From: Cristatella mucedo
Taxonomy: Eukaryota > Bryozoa > Phylactolaemata > Cristatellidae
Length of the DNA: 64,000 bases
Assembly (NCBI GenBank): GCA_009760855.2
Contig: WPIO01000164.1
Span: 428,001 to 492,000, forward strand
Direction: 5' to 3'
Part shown: positions 10,864-21,189 of the stretch, piece by piece
Layout of the letters: each line of letters begins with the position of its first letter
How positions within the stretch are numbered: the first letter of the stretch is position 1
Made by a program: the position numbers and the translations under genes
The notes under the pieces: generated by a model
Seen by the model: only the letters and a program-made list of their open reading frames with translations
What the model was told of the DNA's origin: nothing
Database searches by the model: none

Positions 10864-11069
10864 CTTAGGTTCAGCTTTTGAACAAGTAGGATTTGTAGAG
10901 CCGTTCCAAGAACCATCTAGCGTGCAAATAATTTCGTACGTCGAGCTGTCGGTACCATAGATTGTATAACCTAAATTGCAAATGTAAGTTCGACGATCTC
11001 CATATTGGTATCCTCTACCAAGCAAAGTGGCAACATTGACCCCTCTTAAAGGCTCAGAACACGTTATCC
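10864..11069 (-). CDS. Receptor exon: sushi/CCP domain 8
   Basis: Acceptor CTTTTTTTGCAG, donor GTAATG, phase 1 in and phase 0 out. Encodes ITCSEPLRGVNVATLLGRGY, then YGDRRTYICNLGYTIYG and ICTLDGSWNGSTNPTCSK. All four sushi cysteines are present, with the core Y.C..GY, the tryptophan of GSW and the closing PTC. It is the last sushi domain before the fibronectin domain and the first exon whose 3' phase departs from the phase 1 rule. The extra residues after the fourth cysteine (SKAEPK) form a linker. Confidence 0.85.
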
Positions 11070-11465
11070 CTGCAAAAAAAGTTAGATAAAACTCATTTGG
11101 CTGTGGCTGTGATTAAAGTAAGCACTCAATGCATTTTTTCTCCTGATAGTGATTTTAGCAGCAGATTTTAGCATGAAATTTTTAACTAATTAATATGTGG
11201 ACAGCAGCCTCCATTTGAATATTTCTAATTAGACAAATCAAAATGTATATACCGCCATAATAAAATTGCACTGTTCAATCGACAGTTCCCGCTAGCACGG
11301 CTCTTTAATCTTTGTTCATCAGAAATGTTTCTGGAGACAGTTTTGAGTATGCCATTTGTGTACTTACCTCGGCGTATATTTTGGATTTTTTAATATGGGT
11401 TAACTAAGACAGGATTTGCCTAATAGGTATAGGAAAATGTAATTTACGAAATATTGGAAACCATC

Positions 11466-11545
11466 GTCTGAAACTTGTAAAGCGCCTAGAAAGAGATTGA
11501 GTTCTCTGAGGGTGCTCTATCAAATATATTTTCATTATAAATAGT
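11466..11545 (+). mobile_element. Detached LINE/SINE 3' tail
   Basis: AAGCGCCTAGAAAGAGATTG followed by AGTTCTCTGAGGGTGCT is the 3' block shared by family T LINEs and the group 2 SINE. It is isolated here. Confidence 0.6.
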
Positions 11546-11609
11546 TTTGATTTAGCAAGCATCACTTCTGTGACTTCTTTCTTGTTTTGTTGAGTATTAT
11601 TCAAGCAGG

Positions 11610-12100
11610 AAAAGCCATTTCGTAGTCGCCTATCCTCTACAGCTATGTCTCCCTTCTTCCTGCTAGGTTATCTCAGTTAAATTTATTCAACCCTTTGTGA
11701 CGTCACGTTTAGACTATTGCAATTCCTTTTATCAGTAATTACAGCCTGACTCCTAAACCATCTGCAACTAGTCACGAATTCAGTTGCCCACCCGCTATGT
11801 CCTCAATAGTGCAGCTACCACGTAAACCCATTTCAGCCTGTCCTTCGCCGGCTCCCTATCAAGAATCAAAGTGAGTTCAAGATTCACACTGGATCTAGCA
11901 TGCCACTTTACTCGCTTGCAATTGTTTTACCTGTGCGACCTCCTTTATCCGCACCTATGATCTCGAACATCTATAAATCAACATTTTGAGGTCCCTTCAG
12001 CTTCATCAAAATCAGTTGCACTCCAGCTTTCAGCTCTTAGGCAAGATAAGTCTGAAATTCGCGTCCGTTGGTGGTTTCTACCTGCACTGACCATGCAATT
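11610..12100 (+). mobile_element. Strongly decayed family T-like LINE fragment
   Basis: Plus-strand frames show remnants of the post-RT region (TTGTGACGTCACGTTTAGAC with CAATTCC, equivalent to VTSRLDYCNS; then LQLVTNS-like and CPSPAPYQESK). Diverged from both better-preserved families, so it may be a third, older lineage. Confidence 0.45.
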
Positions 12101-12102
12101 CG

Positions 12103-12285
12103 CCAGGCTACTTTAGTGCAGCGGTTAGGCTGCCGGCTATGACCAATGTCAAAGTAAATTTATTTGACGCCTGAGATGCAGGCTCGAGTCCAGTGGCATT
12201 TTGAAGCGCCTACATAGAATTTGAGTTATCTTTTGGCTATACACAAATCAGTGATACTCTATCAGTGATATTATATCATTTTTAA
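12103..12285 (+). mobile_element. tRNA-derived SINE, group 2, decayed
   Basis: Begins with a tRNA-like A-box region (TAGTGCAGCGGTTAGGCTGC), has a B-box-like GGCTCGAGTCC about 60 bases later and ends with GAAGCGCCTACATAGAATTT, the 3' block shared with family T LINEs. Confidence 0.55.
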
Positions 12286-12796
12286 TAACAGCTAGAATGT
12301 CGTTTTTCATACAGCTTTTCCTTAGCCATTGCGAAGGATTCCTTTTTAGGTTATATCTACTCTCTGTGCCTGAAGAATAAATATTTATTAAGTTTCACTA
12401 GGTAGAGGTCTTACTGACCAACGGCCATTAGAGTTTTCATATTTCCTGCAGTAGCTGGCACAAGCATACAACTAGTTGGCTTTTGCTTCTTCGATGTTTT
12501 GCATTTCAATAATACCGGAAGCACTGATTCTCTCAATGCTTCCTAACATGCTTCCATCTACATAAAATACCCATAAAAAAGCTATAAAATCAGCCTATTA
12601 TTACTATTAGTATCGAAGTTATTTGATGATCAACAAGCTACTTATATCCCTTTTGGTGCTACCAGGAAACACATTCCTATGCGATGTAAAGGAAATATAA
12701 AGCAAGTGGTGAATCTGTAACATATTTCTTAACTAACTGTGATATATTCAATGGAATATCAAAAAAAACATTATAATACTAAGCTCTTACTTAAGT

Positions 12797-13125
12797 AATG
12801 TAATGTATCTCCGTCTGTAACTCCACAAAGCCATAAAGACCATGTGGGTGTTACGCAGGAGAGTTTTGTATAGCGCACTCACAGCCTAAGCGGCTTTCGG
12901 TACGCGTTCGGTGCCCAAAAAACTTCGTCTCACGGAACAAAGAGAAAGTTAGAAGCATAGCAGAGTCAGGAAAGCAGTTGAGGTACTGAGTAGCATGAAA
13001 ATAGCAGTTCAGGACCACTGAAAAGGATGAGCCATAGTCCGCAGCAGGAGAGTAGTTGTCATTGCCTAAGAATTTTGGAAGCGTGTTCAACAGTCTAAAG
13101 AGAGCTGAATTTGTATTCACGTGCT
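12797..13125 (-). mobile_element. Family P LINE 3' end
   Basis: Reverse of the family P 3' UTR: starts TAATGTAATGTATCTCCGTC, has ACTCCACAAAGCCATAAAGA, CCTAAGCGGCTTTCGGTACG and AAGAATTTTGGAAGCGTGTT. 5'-truncated near 13125. Confidence 0.75.
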
Positions 13126-13536
13126 TTCAACTCGCTGTATCAGCGTCAGTACTCAAGGCTTACAGGTATATGCTAACATGCTAGCAAAAGCAAGCATGTA
13201 TAATGCTAAGACTAGAATTATCAAGGGTGCTTAATCAAAATTCTGACAACCAATTAGTAGGATCAGTAGCTTGTATGCATTGAGATATGCAATAGCCTGT
13301 ATGCATTGAGATACACATTCATGGAAAGCAAATAATAGGAAAAAAACGACTATTTCACTGGGTCGAATGGATAGTTGACCGAAAAGATGCATATCAACCA
13401 GAGACTTTAAAGATGTAATGTCATTTCAGGCTGTAGCCATAGCTAAGACCTAGGTTCAAACATTTGAGCATTCAATCTGAAGGCTGAATTCCGCCAAAAA
13501 ATGTGTTTAGTGGAAGTGGCGTTGGAGAAACCAGAT

Positions 13537-13593
<57 letters not shown>

Positions 13594-14544
13594 ATACTGT
13601 TGTCGGACTCCGTGCATCGTTCAGGATGAATCATGTGTGCTGATTTTAGGATCTATTTTATAGTGATTACTAAAATGGCCGTTTAAACAATTGATTTGGC
13701 ATATGCAGTCAAATTTGAAGGTAGTTGGTAATTGTTTAGATTCGGTGAGAGATTCGTTTATGCTTGGTAGCTAGCTCCTCGTTTGTTCAATCCAAAATAC
13801 CACTCTGCTGACGGCAAGTACTGTCGTAAATGCTTCAATATTCACTTTACTAAGGTTGTTGTTCCTACTTATAAGTAGAATAACTTGCTTGTGTATCCAA
13901 CATTGCAGTGAATCTAATAAAGGCAAAATAATAGTTTTTATCGATTTTGTGTTGAGTGAAATTCGTGTATTCTGTTACATGTTATTCAACTAGTATCGAC
14001 TTTTGTAAGAAAGAGAATCGATAGGGAGATCGAATTCTGTGAAAATTTCAGCTTGAAGTTGCCATAACTTCAAGTAAAATTAAATAATTCCGTTAGGTTA
14101 ATCGTTCTTGTTTTGTAATTTATATTAAAATTGTTTACAAACATGCACTTGTTAAAGTAAAATACTAGATGATATACTAAGACCAAAAACTTAACCTTTA
14201 TGCAAAACAAAGTTTACTTGACCTTAAGGTCACGTGGCTCCAGTTCGTATCAATCTGGACATTTGATTTCATATTTGGCAAGACGTTCGCGAGAATCGAC
14301 AAGAGTTAGGAAACACGTTCCCTACTGAACCACATAACTTCAAATTATAGCCAGAAACACCGGTCTTGGTTCTTTTTTTTTAACAGGTTGGTTGTTTGGA
14401 GTAAATCTGCAGCAGAAGACGTATAATTTTCTTTAGTGCCCACTGGCTTTCCAAGATTGCCGAACACTTGGGGCCAAGCAAGAGACTATGCGGCCTCTCC
14501 AGCTCGGTCCGCTTATCAGAATGCTTGACATTGTGGCTTCTAGT
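13126..14544. other. Intron with a CT microsatellite, no gene recognised
   Basis: Apart from the CT run at 13537-13588 and short direct repeats near 13270-13320 (GTATGCATTGAGATA twice), I recognise nothing. Confidence 0.45.
13537..13588 (+). repeat. (CT)n microsatellite
   Basis: About 25 uninterrupted CT units. The ERERER-like ORF read from the other strand is an artefact of this repeat. Confidence 0.95.
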
Positions 14545-14732
14545 CATCGGTTCTCAACCTGTGGGTCACAATCCATTTGGGGGTCGAACGACCCTTTAAT
14601 AGCGGTCACCTAAGATCATTGGAAAACACGCATTTTCACACTTCTCATCCAATAATTTAATTGCCTGAATCTCGCGACAACATGGTGAACAGTATTGCAT
14701 AGTTTCGTCCATAGGAAAGTTGAGAACCACAG
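14545..14732. mobile_element. SPIN-like hAT MITE
   Basis: Left end CATCGGTTCTCAACCTGTGG, then GGGGGTCGAACGACCCTTTA and CACCTAAGATCATTGGAAAA; right end GGAAAGTTGAGAACCACAG. These closely resemble, from memory, the two termini of SPIN hAT transposons, whose ends read CAGTGGTTCTCAACC and which carry a GGGGTCGAACGACCC segment near one end. The terminal inverted repeats are about 15 bases with mismatches. The length (188 bp) fits a non-autonomous deletion derivative. I do not see a clear 8-bp target duplication. No transposase remains. Confidence 0.72.
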
Positions 14733-14974
14733 TTATAAATCATACGAATCACTTCTGTTACCTCCAGGACCCACTGATGTTTACTTTCCTCTGCAAAAAA
14801 TATGACACTATTAGTCTAGTTACCATTACCCAATCAAGCTTGTTCATACTTAGATAGTTTTATGCCTGTTCTCCTTCGTGCTTTACATCATGCATGTCAC
14901 TACCCGTTCGTACTGATTCTCCGGCAGCTTTATATAATAATGCACTTGATATATTTATATACTTTACATGATGC

Positions 14975-15125
14975 ACCTACATAGTAGTTACAGTTCTCTT
15001 GGCTCACTTTACGACCAAGCGAAACGGAAGTTATTAGTCTTACTTTTCGCAGTTGCCCTATCACATCATTTCTTGCATACCTGCATTGGCTTTCAATCAA
15101 GAAGTACAACGACTTCAAGGTTTAT
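14975..15125 (+). mobile_element. Family T LINE fragment, plus strand, decayed
   Basis: CTTGGCTCACTTTACGACC, then TTTCTTGCATACCTGCATTGG and TTTCAATCAAGAAGTACAAC correspond to the LVCRE...LHWLPVKQR.DFK section of family T in altered form. Confidence 0.5.
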
Positions 15126-15130
15126 TTAAT

Positions 15131-15655
15131 AATCATAATAATAATAATAATTCACTTGATAAAGCGCCCTCAGAGAACTTAATCTCTATCTAGGCGCCTT
15201 ACATTTGCTGTAAAGTGAAATGCAATTGAATGGTAAGTAAAATCATGCTTGAAGAACAAACGAAATGAATAATATGGTTAGGGGTGACATGCACAGGGTC
15301 AGCATGCAAATTTAGTTAGTGGCAGCATGCACAGTGTCAGCACGCATAAGCACATCAAGGACGAATCACAGGGACCCACTAAGTGCTGTCCTAAATAGGT
15401 GTGTTTTTAGGTTCCTTTTAAATGTGGTCAGGTCAGGGGATGTTCTGGTGCAGGTCGGGAGGGAGTTCCAGGCTTTGGGAGCATATGAACTAAATGCACG
15501 GTCTCCAAAGGATTTAAGGTTTGCATGAGGTATTTATAGACTGTTGGATTCTGAAAAGCAGGTGGTACGATGCTTGGCTTGATGGGGGAGTATGTCAGAG
15601 AGATAGGCTGGAGCCATAGAATGAAGAGACCTAAAAGAGAGCGACAAAGCCTCAA
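15131..15655 (-). mobile_element. Family T LINE, 5'-truncated
   Basis: Begins with an (AAT)n tail and the reversed 3' block (GATAAAGCGCCCTCAGAG, AATCTCTATCTAGGCGCC), then the 3' UTR and the end of ORF2 in reverse (RTSPDLTTFKRN-like and PKAWNSLPT-like codons). Truncated at about 15655. Confidence 0.75.
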
Positions 15656-15734
15656 CACTTTTGGGACCCTGAATTTCTTAGTTCCAGCCTAAATATCGGA
15701 GCTGCTCCCTCACCACGCGAAACATACTATAGTA

Positions 15735-16035
15735 ACGCCCGGTGTGCTGATTCAGATCGTTAGAGCTATACCTGGTGCAAACCTCAAAGCCCTAGAAGAC
15801 CAATTCTTTAAATTGTAGGCTCCCGTTATCTGGAACTCACTCTCGACTAAGGTAACTGCGTCTCCATGAGCTGGAGACATTTACAATAAGCTATGAAATC
15901 ATCTGCTTATCGCAGTATTATTTTGTTAATTGCGTTTGCCGTGCTTCTTAGGCTTATGCAATCTGACACTGTTTGAGTTGTTGCTAACCGGTTTCGCATA
16001 TTTTTATTAAGTTCTCTCGCGCCTAGTAATTATTT
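15735..16035 (+). mobile_element. Family T-like LINE 3' end, decayed
   Basis: Plus strand reads TNLKALEDQFF, then CCCGTTATCTGGAACTCACT (WNSLS) and a shortened 3' UTR ending in AAGTTCTCTCGCGCCTAGTA, a scrambled form of the family T 3' block. Confidence 0.45.
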
Positions 16036-16184
16036 GAGATGCAAACTAAATAAGCAACTATTAGGCTATCGTTAAGATGAAAAAATCTGGTATTGTGATT
16101 TCAAAAAATAAATATAAACTGATATATTTAGATATATATACATTATATAATGAAAATTTAGTATGAATAGTTTCATAACCTTAC

Positions 16185-16373
16185 TGGTGCAAATCGGCGG
16201 GCTCTGGCTCCAATTTCCACTTGAAGTGCAATTTATCGTAACCACCTGCTGCTTTGACAGCAAATCGTGATGACCGGGAGGACAGACATACGTGACGCTG
16301 CTTCCGAAGTTGTAGTCATATCCTACCAGCCGATATATTTGAGTGCCGTCTCCTGGTCGACCACAACTGATTA
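16185..16373 (-). CDS. Receptor exon: sushi/CCP domain 7
   Basis: Acceptor TTACTTTCACAG-like, donor GTAAGG, phase 1 at both ends, 63 codons. It encodes ISCGRPGDGTQIYRLVGYDY, then FGSSVTYVCPPGHHDL, INCTSSGNWSQSPPIC. Four cysteines, V.Y.C.PG and the NWS.SPPIC close are standard sushi features. It lies 103 bases from the preceding sushi exon. Confidence 0.88.
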
Positions 16374-16476
16374 CTGTGAAAGCATTTATAGTTCAAAAGG
16401 TCTAACAATAAATGAACTAAATCGCTGCTGCAAATTTTCGGATTATATATATTCAGTGAGCGGTAAAAATTCCTAC

Positions 16477-16671
16477 CTTTGCAAGGCGAAAGCTTGGAAT
16501 TCTCCCAGGAGCCATTGGCATGACACTCCAAAAACTGTTGGGAGTCATTGAGTGAGGCAGTATACCCAATGTGGCAGTACACGAAGACCTTTGACCCCAC
16601 TATGGAGGGAAGAAAGGGCTCGATCAAACTTGAGTGCATAGGCGTCGTTGGTGGTTCGATGCAAAGTGCAA
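16477..16671 (-). CDS. Receptor exon: sushi/CCP domain 6
   Basis: Acceptor TATCATTGCAG, donor GTAGGA, phase 1 at both ends, 65 codons. It encodes ALCIEPPTTPMHSSLIEPF, then VGSKVFVYCHIGYTASLNDS and LECHANGSWENSKLSPC. Four cysteines and the core VFVYC.IGY, GSW and closing SPC identify a sushi domain. Confidence 0.88.
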
Positions 16672-16867
16672 CTGCAATGATAAGAGCACTATTACCGAAA
16701 CTTTGAGTAAGCACAGCAAATTTAATACCTTTTGGGAAGCCGTCGTCACGAGTAGTGCTGTAAACGTCTGCAAGTAGACGGACCTGGTCCGTGCAGCAAT
16801 ATAATATCATGTATGGCCATCCCTGGCTCCGAAAAACCGCAAAGAATGAGAAGTGTTTTATTCGGGA

Positions 16868-17045
16868 GTTCTCTCCTTAGTGCACTTAAAGCATGAAAGC
16901 TTTGGTTGGCATGCTGACTTAATCTTAGGCAACCAGGAGGAAGTGAGAAACTGATCCAATGAGGGAATTTGAGGTAGAGGTTAGTATGGTAGTAGCAGCC
17001 CGCTCTGGCTGAAAAAGCTGTGCCAGTGTCAGCGGCATGAGATAG
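16868..17045 (-). mobile_element. Family P LINE fragment, decayed
   Basis: Contains GGAGGAAGTGAGAAACTG, GAGGTAGAGGTTAGTATGG and AGTAGCAGCCCGCTCTGGCT, matching the reverse of the family P 3' region (AGTGAGTAGCATGGAAGTAG, then GCAGCTCAGGACCGCTGA) at low similarity. Confidence 0.5.
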
Positions 17046-17077
17046 GATAAAATAAATAAAGTAAATAAATAAATCCT

Positions 17078-17243
17078 AGATGATTAAACAGACTCTTTTT
17101 GTATAGCGACAGAAGAGCCTTTACGGCTATCACCACCGCTTGCAGTGGCGATAAAGAATCGCCCACTGCAGGAATCGAACACACGACCTCGGGACCGAGG
17201 TCGTAAAAGCAACCGCCTAACCTAGTGTGCCATCACGGCTCAC
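17078..17243 (-). mobile_element. tRNA-derived SINE, group 1
   Basis: In minus orientation it reads GAGCCGTGATGGCACACTAG, GTTAGGCGG (A-box region), an inverted repeat ACGACCTCGG/CCGAGGTCGT, GTTCGATTCCTGC (B box), then GCCACTGCAAGCGGTGGTGA, AGCCGTAAAGGCTCTTCTGT and a 3' end near CTGTTTAATCA. A tRNA-like head joined to a constant body is typical of SINEs. Confidence 0.82.
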
Positions 17244-17340
17244 CATAATAATAATAACAATAACAATAATGCACTTGATAAAGCACCTCCAGAGAAATCA
17301 ATCTCTCTCTAGGCGCTTTACATTTGCTGTGCATTTCTTC
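17244..17340 (-). mobile_element. Family T LINE 3' tail
   Basis: ATAATAATAATAACAATAAC followed by GCACTTGATAAAGCACCTCC and CTCTCTCTAGGCGCTTTACA: the 3' block and tail only. It abuts the SINE. Confidence 0.7.
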
Positions 17341-17611
17341 AGAATTGTCGAGGCAACTATAGTGAAATTATCTGAGTACACAATAACCTTAAAGTGGAGG
17401 AGCCTGCAATTGTAATTAGAGCTTCTAGTGTACGCTTTCTGGTCACTATGCTGTGGTTTGCTGCTGATTTTGGCAGATTGAGGTCGATTGTTGTATGAGA
17501 CCGCACGGTTGCAGTCGATTGCACTGCATTGCATGAGAAAGCGTGTGCACAATTGAGCGAAATTTGTGACTGCAGAAGAATTATAGACTATTTTCTAAGT
17601 CATGGATCTGT

Positions 17612-17990
17612 AGAGCAATAATAACAATAATGATATGCATTTAACATAGCGCTCTCAGAGAACTCATTCTCTTGCTATGCACTTCTCAGTTCCTAAAAAG
17701 AGAAGCACGATTGAGTGGTAAGTCATAGTACACTTAATAAACAACAAGAACAACCTGGTTAGGGGTGCCATGCTCAGGGTCAGCACTCATAAACACATAA
17801 AGGACGATAGAAAGGGAGCCAATAAATTCTGCCATAAACACATGCAGTTTTAGTTTTTTTATTGTAAAAAATTCAAGAGATGTCGTGACGCAAGGCAAAA
17901 ATGAGTTCAAGGTTTTGAGAGCATACAAACTAAAGGCACAGTCTCCATAGGATTTTAGAGTCGTTAGCGGTATGGGTGAACATTTATATG
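17612..17990 (-). mobile_element. Family T-like LINE 3' end, diverged
   Basis: Trinucleotide-rich tail, then GCGCTCTCAGAGAACTCATT, CTGGTTAGGGGTGCCATGCT, CAGGGTCAGCACTCATAAAC and an end-of-ORF2 relic (VTTSLEFF-like). Truncated near 17990. Confidence 0.6.
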
Positions 17991-18054
17991 CTTAAAAGCC
18001 AAAGCTAGTTGGCTCCTTAATTAATGGAATATCTGCTCAAAAAGCTTGACTTAC

Positions 18055-18276
18055 TTTGGCATGATGGTGTTTCCTGACTAAAAGCACCCGATGCATCACA
18101 ATGCACATCAACAAAGGCACTTCCATTTGAAAAATAACCAGGTAGGCATGTATACCGTACGAAATCACCATATGTCAAGTAGCCTGTATAGTTCCCATCA
18201 GGGAATAATTGTTCAAGTTGCAATAGCTTAACGTCGGACGTGTTGATGCCTTTAGGAGGATGTGAGCACCGAATAG
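18055..18276 (-). CDS. Receptor exon: sushi/CCP domain 5
   Basis: Acceptor ATATCTTTTCAG, donor GTAAGT, phase 1 at both ends, 74 codons. Encodes IRCSHPPKGINTSDVKLLQL, then YGDFVRYTCLPGYFSNGSAF and VHCDASGAFSQETPSCQ. Four cysteines, FVRYTC.PGY and closing PSC are present. The usual tryptophan before the last cysteine is replaced by phenylalanine (GAFSQ). Confidence 0.88.
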
Positions 18277-19085
18277 CTGAAAAGATATGAAATTTTATTA
18301 ATATTAACTTTAGATATTTCTGGATTCCGTTTCTTCTAATTTTTACATTTACTAAATCTGCTCTCGTGCAGCTGCCACTGCAGCTGAGCCTTATCAGCTA
18401 AGTAAATTTCAATTTAAACTGGCGTTATTTTGTAGATACAGACTCCATAAAAGGTCCTAACGACTTCTACGTGTAGGCTGTATCTTTTTTAGTTAGGTTT
18501 GACGATTTTCGATCTTATTTTATCTGCTCAATTAGTTTGCATAAAATTTAAAATCACGCATGGATTACTATTTAGCAAACTACACTTTGAATGCCTCATT
18601 TTAGTCTTGGAGATATGCTTAGATTAATTTTAATGCAAATATATATAAGCTCCTCTCTGCCTATTTCTTTCATTGCACAAAGTTTTGAGTGTGCTTGTGA
18701 GTGCATGGTTTAATTTCTTTGTCAAAATAGCGAACAGCTTGTACCAGGTTATAGAAATATTCAGAGAATAAACGTTTACTTTTATTAATTGAGATACAAT
18801 TCATTATTATTGCACGTAAGAAAGCAAACAGGAATGCATATCAGTTTATTATACTTACTGGCTGGCAGAATATAGTTATTTGAAAAGAATCACACCAGCA
18901 AGCTAGTGTGGACAAGGGATAATGTTCCTTCAATAACAACTGAACCTGCACCATGAGTGATTAAATACCAGCACCTTGATCCTAGGAAAGCGGTAGACTA
19001 AATGCAGTTAAGAAGAGGGTAGCTACATTAGAGCTGTAATAAATACCAACATGATCTTTGAAACGAGTCAGATAAAAAATATTCA

Positions 19086-19248
19086 AGCTGATTAAACAGC
19101 CTCTTTTTGTATAGCGACAGAAGAGCCTTTACGGCTATCATCACCGCTTGCAGGGGCAATAAAGGATCGCCCACCGAAGGAACCGAACCCACGACCTCGG
19201 GACCGAGGTCGTGAAAGCAACCGCCTTACCTAGTGCGCCATCATGGCA
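19086..19248 (-). mobile_element. tRNA-derived SINE, group 1
   Basis: Same structure as the copy at 17078-17243. The inverted repeat at 19190-19213 (CACGACCTCGG / GACCGAGGTCGTG) is perfect here. It sits 70 bases from a sushi exon. Confidence 0.82.
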
Positions 19249-19318
19249 ATAGATTCGTATTTACCTCGATATTTGTAGCTTTCATTTGTCATTTACCTTG
19301 ATTTACACTCATACGTAC

Positions 19319-19525
19319 CTTCGCAGTTAATTGGAACATCCGGTGACCATTTACCATCATTCGCGCAAATGCTGAGAGCCTCAACACTGTTGCTCTCGTG
19401 GTCAGTAACGTAACCATAATCACAAGCATACACCACGGTTTCCCCGGCCTTCCAACCACCATAAGAAGATAATATTTCAGGATGGGAGTGTCTTCCATTA
19501 GTCACGTTATCTGGGCAAGTAGCAC
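19319..19525 (-). CDS. Receptor exon: sushi/CCP domain 4
   Basis: Acceptor CACTTTTTTAAG, donor GTACGT, phase 1 at both ends, 69 codons. It encodes ATCPDNVTNGRHSHPEILSS, then AGETVVYACDYGYVTDHESN and LSICANDGKWSPDVPINCE. Four cysteines, G..V.Y.C..GY and GKWS....NC mark a sushi domain. One N-glycosylation site (NVT). Confidence 0.88.
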
Positions 19526-20570
19526 CTTAAAAAAGTGTAACCTCCGAAGTTAGCTAGCAGCATGTTGTAGACAATTATAATTATAGACTAGTGAATCACC
19601 AAAGCATAAAAATCCCTATTGATTCTTGATAAAAGGTCGAGAGACTCAAATTATCAGACGCTTATGGTCACTAATCAAATAATGGAAATTAATGAATCAT
19701 GAATTCATTTTTCCTCAAAGCAGTATCAACCTATGTATTCACAGGTATTCGTTGAAATTGTGCCAGCTTCTAGCCTCGGCATGCCATCAAATAACTTTTT
19801 TTATTTATCACTCCCCTGTGTTTTAATCAAGAAATATAATTTCGCTCTCTGTTCTTAATTTAAAAAACTAACTAAATAAAGATTGTAGAAAACATTTATC
19901 CACATATGAGACTATTCGTTTGTAATCCTCTGGTAAATGATTTCAAGCTAAACGTCCAGAAATATTTAGAACATTTGCAATGTAATGGAATCATTCTAAA
20001 TGATGACTTGGCATAACGAAGACCAGATATACATGTGATAACGTTGGTGTGATTTACACGTAAGATTTTAGCGTAAAAAATTAACAGGCAAACCATCTGT
20101 ATGTAGGATATGAACTAGAAGAAAGTATCAACATACAAAAACGTACACCTATGCCTGCTTTGCATGCCACTTGCGTCATGACTAGCTGAGCTTTGGTACA
20201 TCGAAGAACATTTTTGCAGCATATCGAGTTACATGCTTACTTTTGAAATTGAAGCAGCTTATTCCAAATACATCTTAGTTCATTGAATTTGCATAAACGG
20301 GCCAATAACTGGCAGTTGATCTGAGTTTCAAATGTTTTTCACTCTATTTTGTATACTTCTGCTTTAGCAGTTAAATTGTTATTTAGATTAGATACGTTTT
20401 GCTATAAATTGTATTAGACCTCTTTTGAACTGTATATTATGCACACCCAAGCATTAACACCAAAAAATATTCAAGCAAAATCAAAAGCAAAAACAATAAA
20501 TCGTGTCAAGAAGTCATAAAAAAGAAACCTAAATTATGGCCTTTCGATTATCGTAGTTACTTCTTTGAAG
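19526..20570. other. Intron, no repeat or gene recognised
   Basis: AT-rich. Small ORFs only, none with a recognisable domain. Confidence 0.5.
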
Positions 20571-20729
20571 AGTAGCCGAGCTGGATTGGTCCAGCGGTCA
20601 AGGTGCTCGCCCCGACTAAGGTCTGGCTGAGGTCGTGGGCTCAAGCCCTGAGGCACATGTGAAGCGCCTGAATAGAGATTTAGTTCTCTTGGGGCGCTAT
20701 ACAAACAAATTATATTATTATTATATTAT
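20571..20729 (+). mobile_element. tRNA-derived SINE, group 2
   Basis: Head AGTAGCCGAGCTGGATTGGT with CCAGCGGTCAAGGTGC (A-box region), B-box-like GGGCTCAAGCCC, then AAGCGCCTGAATAGAGATTT and AGTTCTCTTGGGGCGCTATA and a TTATTA tail. The last 45 bases match the family T LINE 3' block, the arrangement expected of a SINE that uses that LINE's machinery. Confidence 0.75.
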
Positions 20730-21189
20730 AAGAGCAATATCACCAAGAGCTAAACACTAGACTCGAGTGGATAAATATAATGCTGCTTGTGAATCCCATG
20801 ACTACCACACCACAGCCTAAGCGATCCCGATCTATTTGCTGCAACGAATTCACACTGTTGAACATGGCGAGTGTACATTTCAATTATTCTGTCATTAAGT
20901 GAAACTTGTGTTAGCATTATTATTACGCCGTTCAACAGTGGTTGGGTTAAGGGACACTGACTTCAACATAACCATTGAAGGTTCTTCGAGCGAAAAGAGG
21001 TCATTCTTGTTATTTGAGTACATTCCTTTAATTACCAAAACATTATAACTGACTTCTCTAAATTAAGGAAAGATGCAGCTGCTGCATGCAATAGATCAGC
21101 TTAAATACAACCAATCAAGCGACGATATACACACTAAGTACACCTAACGGCTGCTCGAAGTCTGTGTTGTCATGAATCACTACAAGTCT

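Noticed and set aside
13443-13634. Minus-strand ORF with an ER-dipeptide run
   Set aside because: It is a translation of the CT microsatellite; no exon signals around it.
16267-16551. Plus-strand ORF opposite sushi domains 6 and 7
   Set aside because: Antisense shadow of two well-supported sushi exons and the short intron between them.
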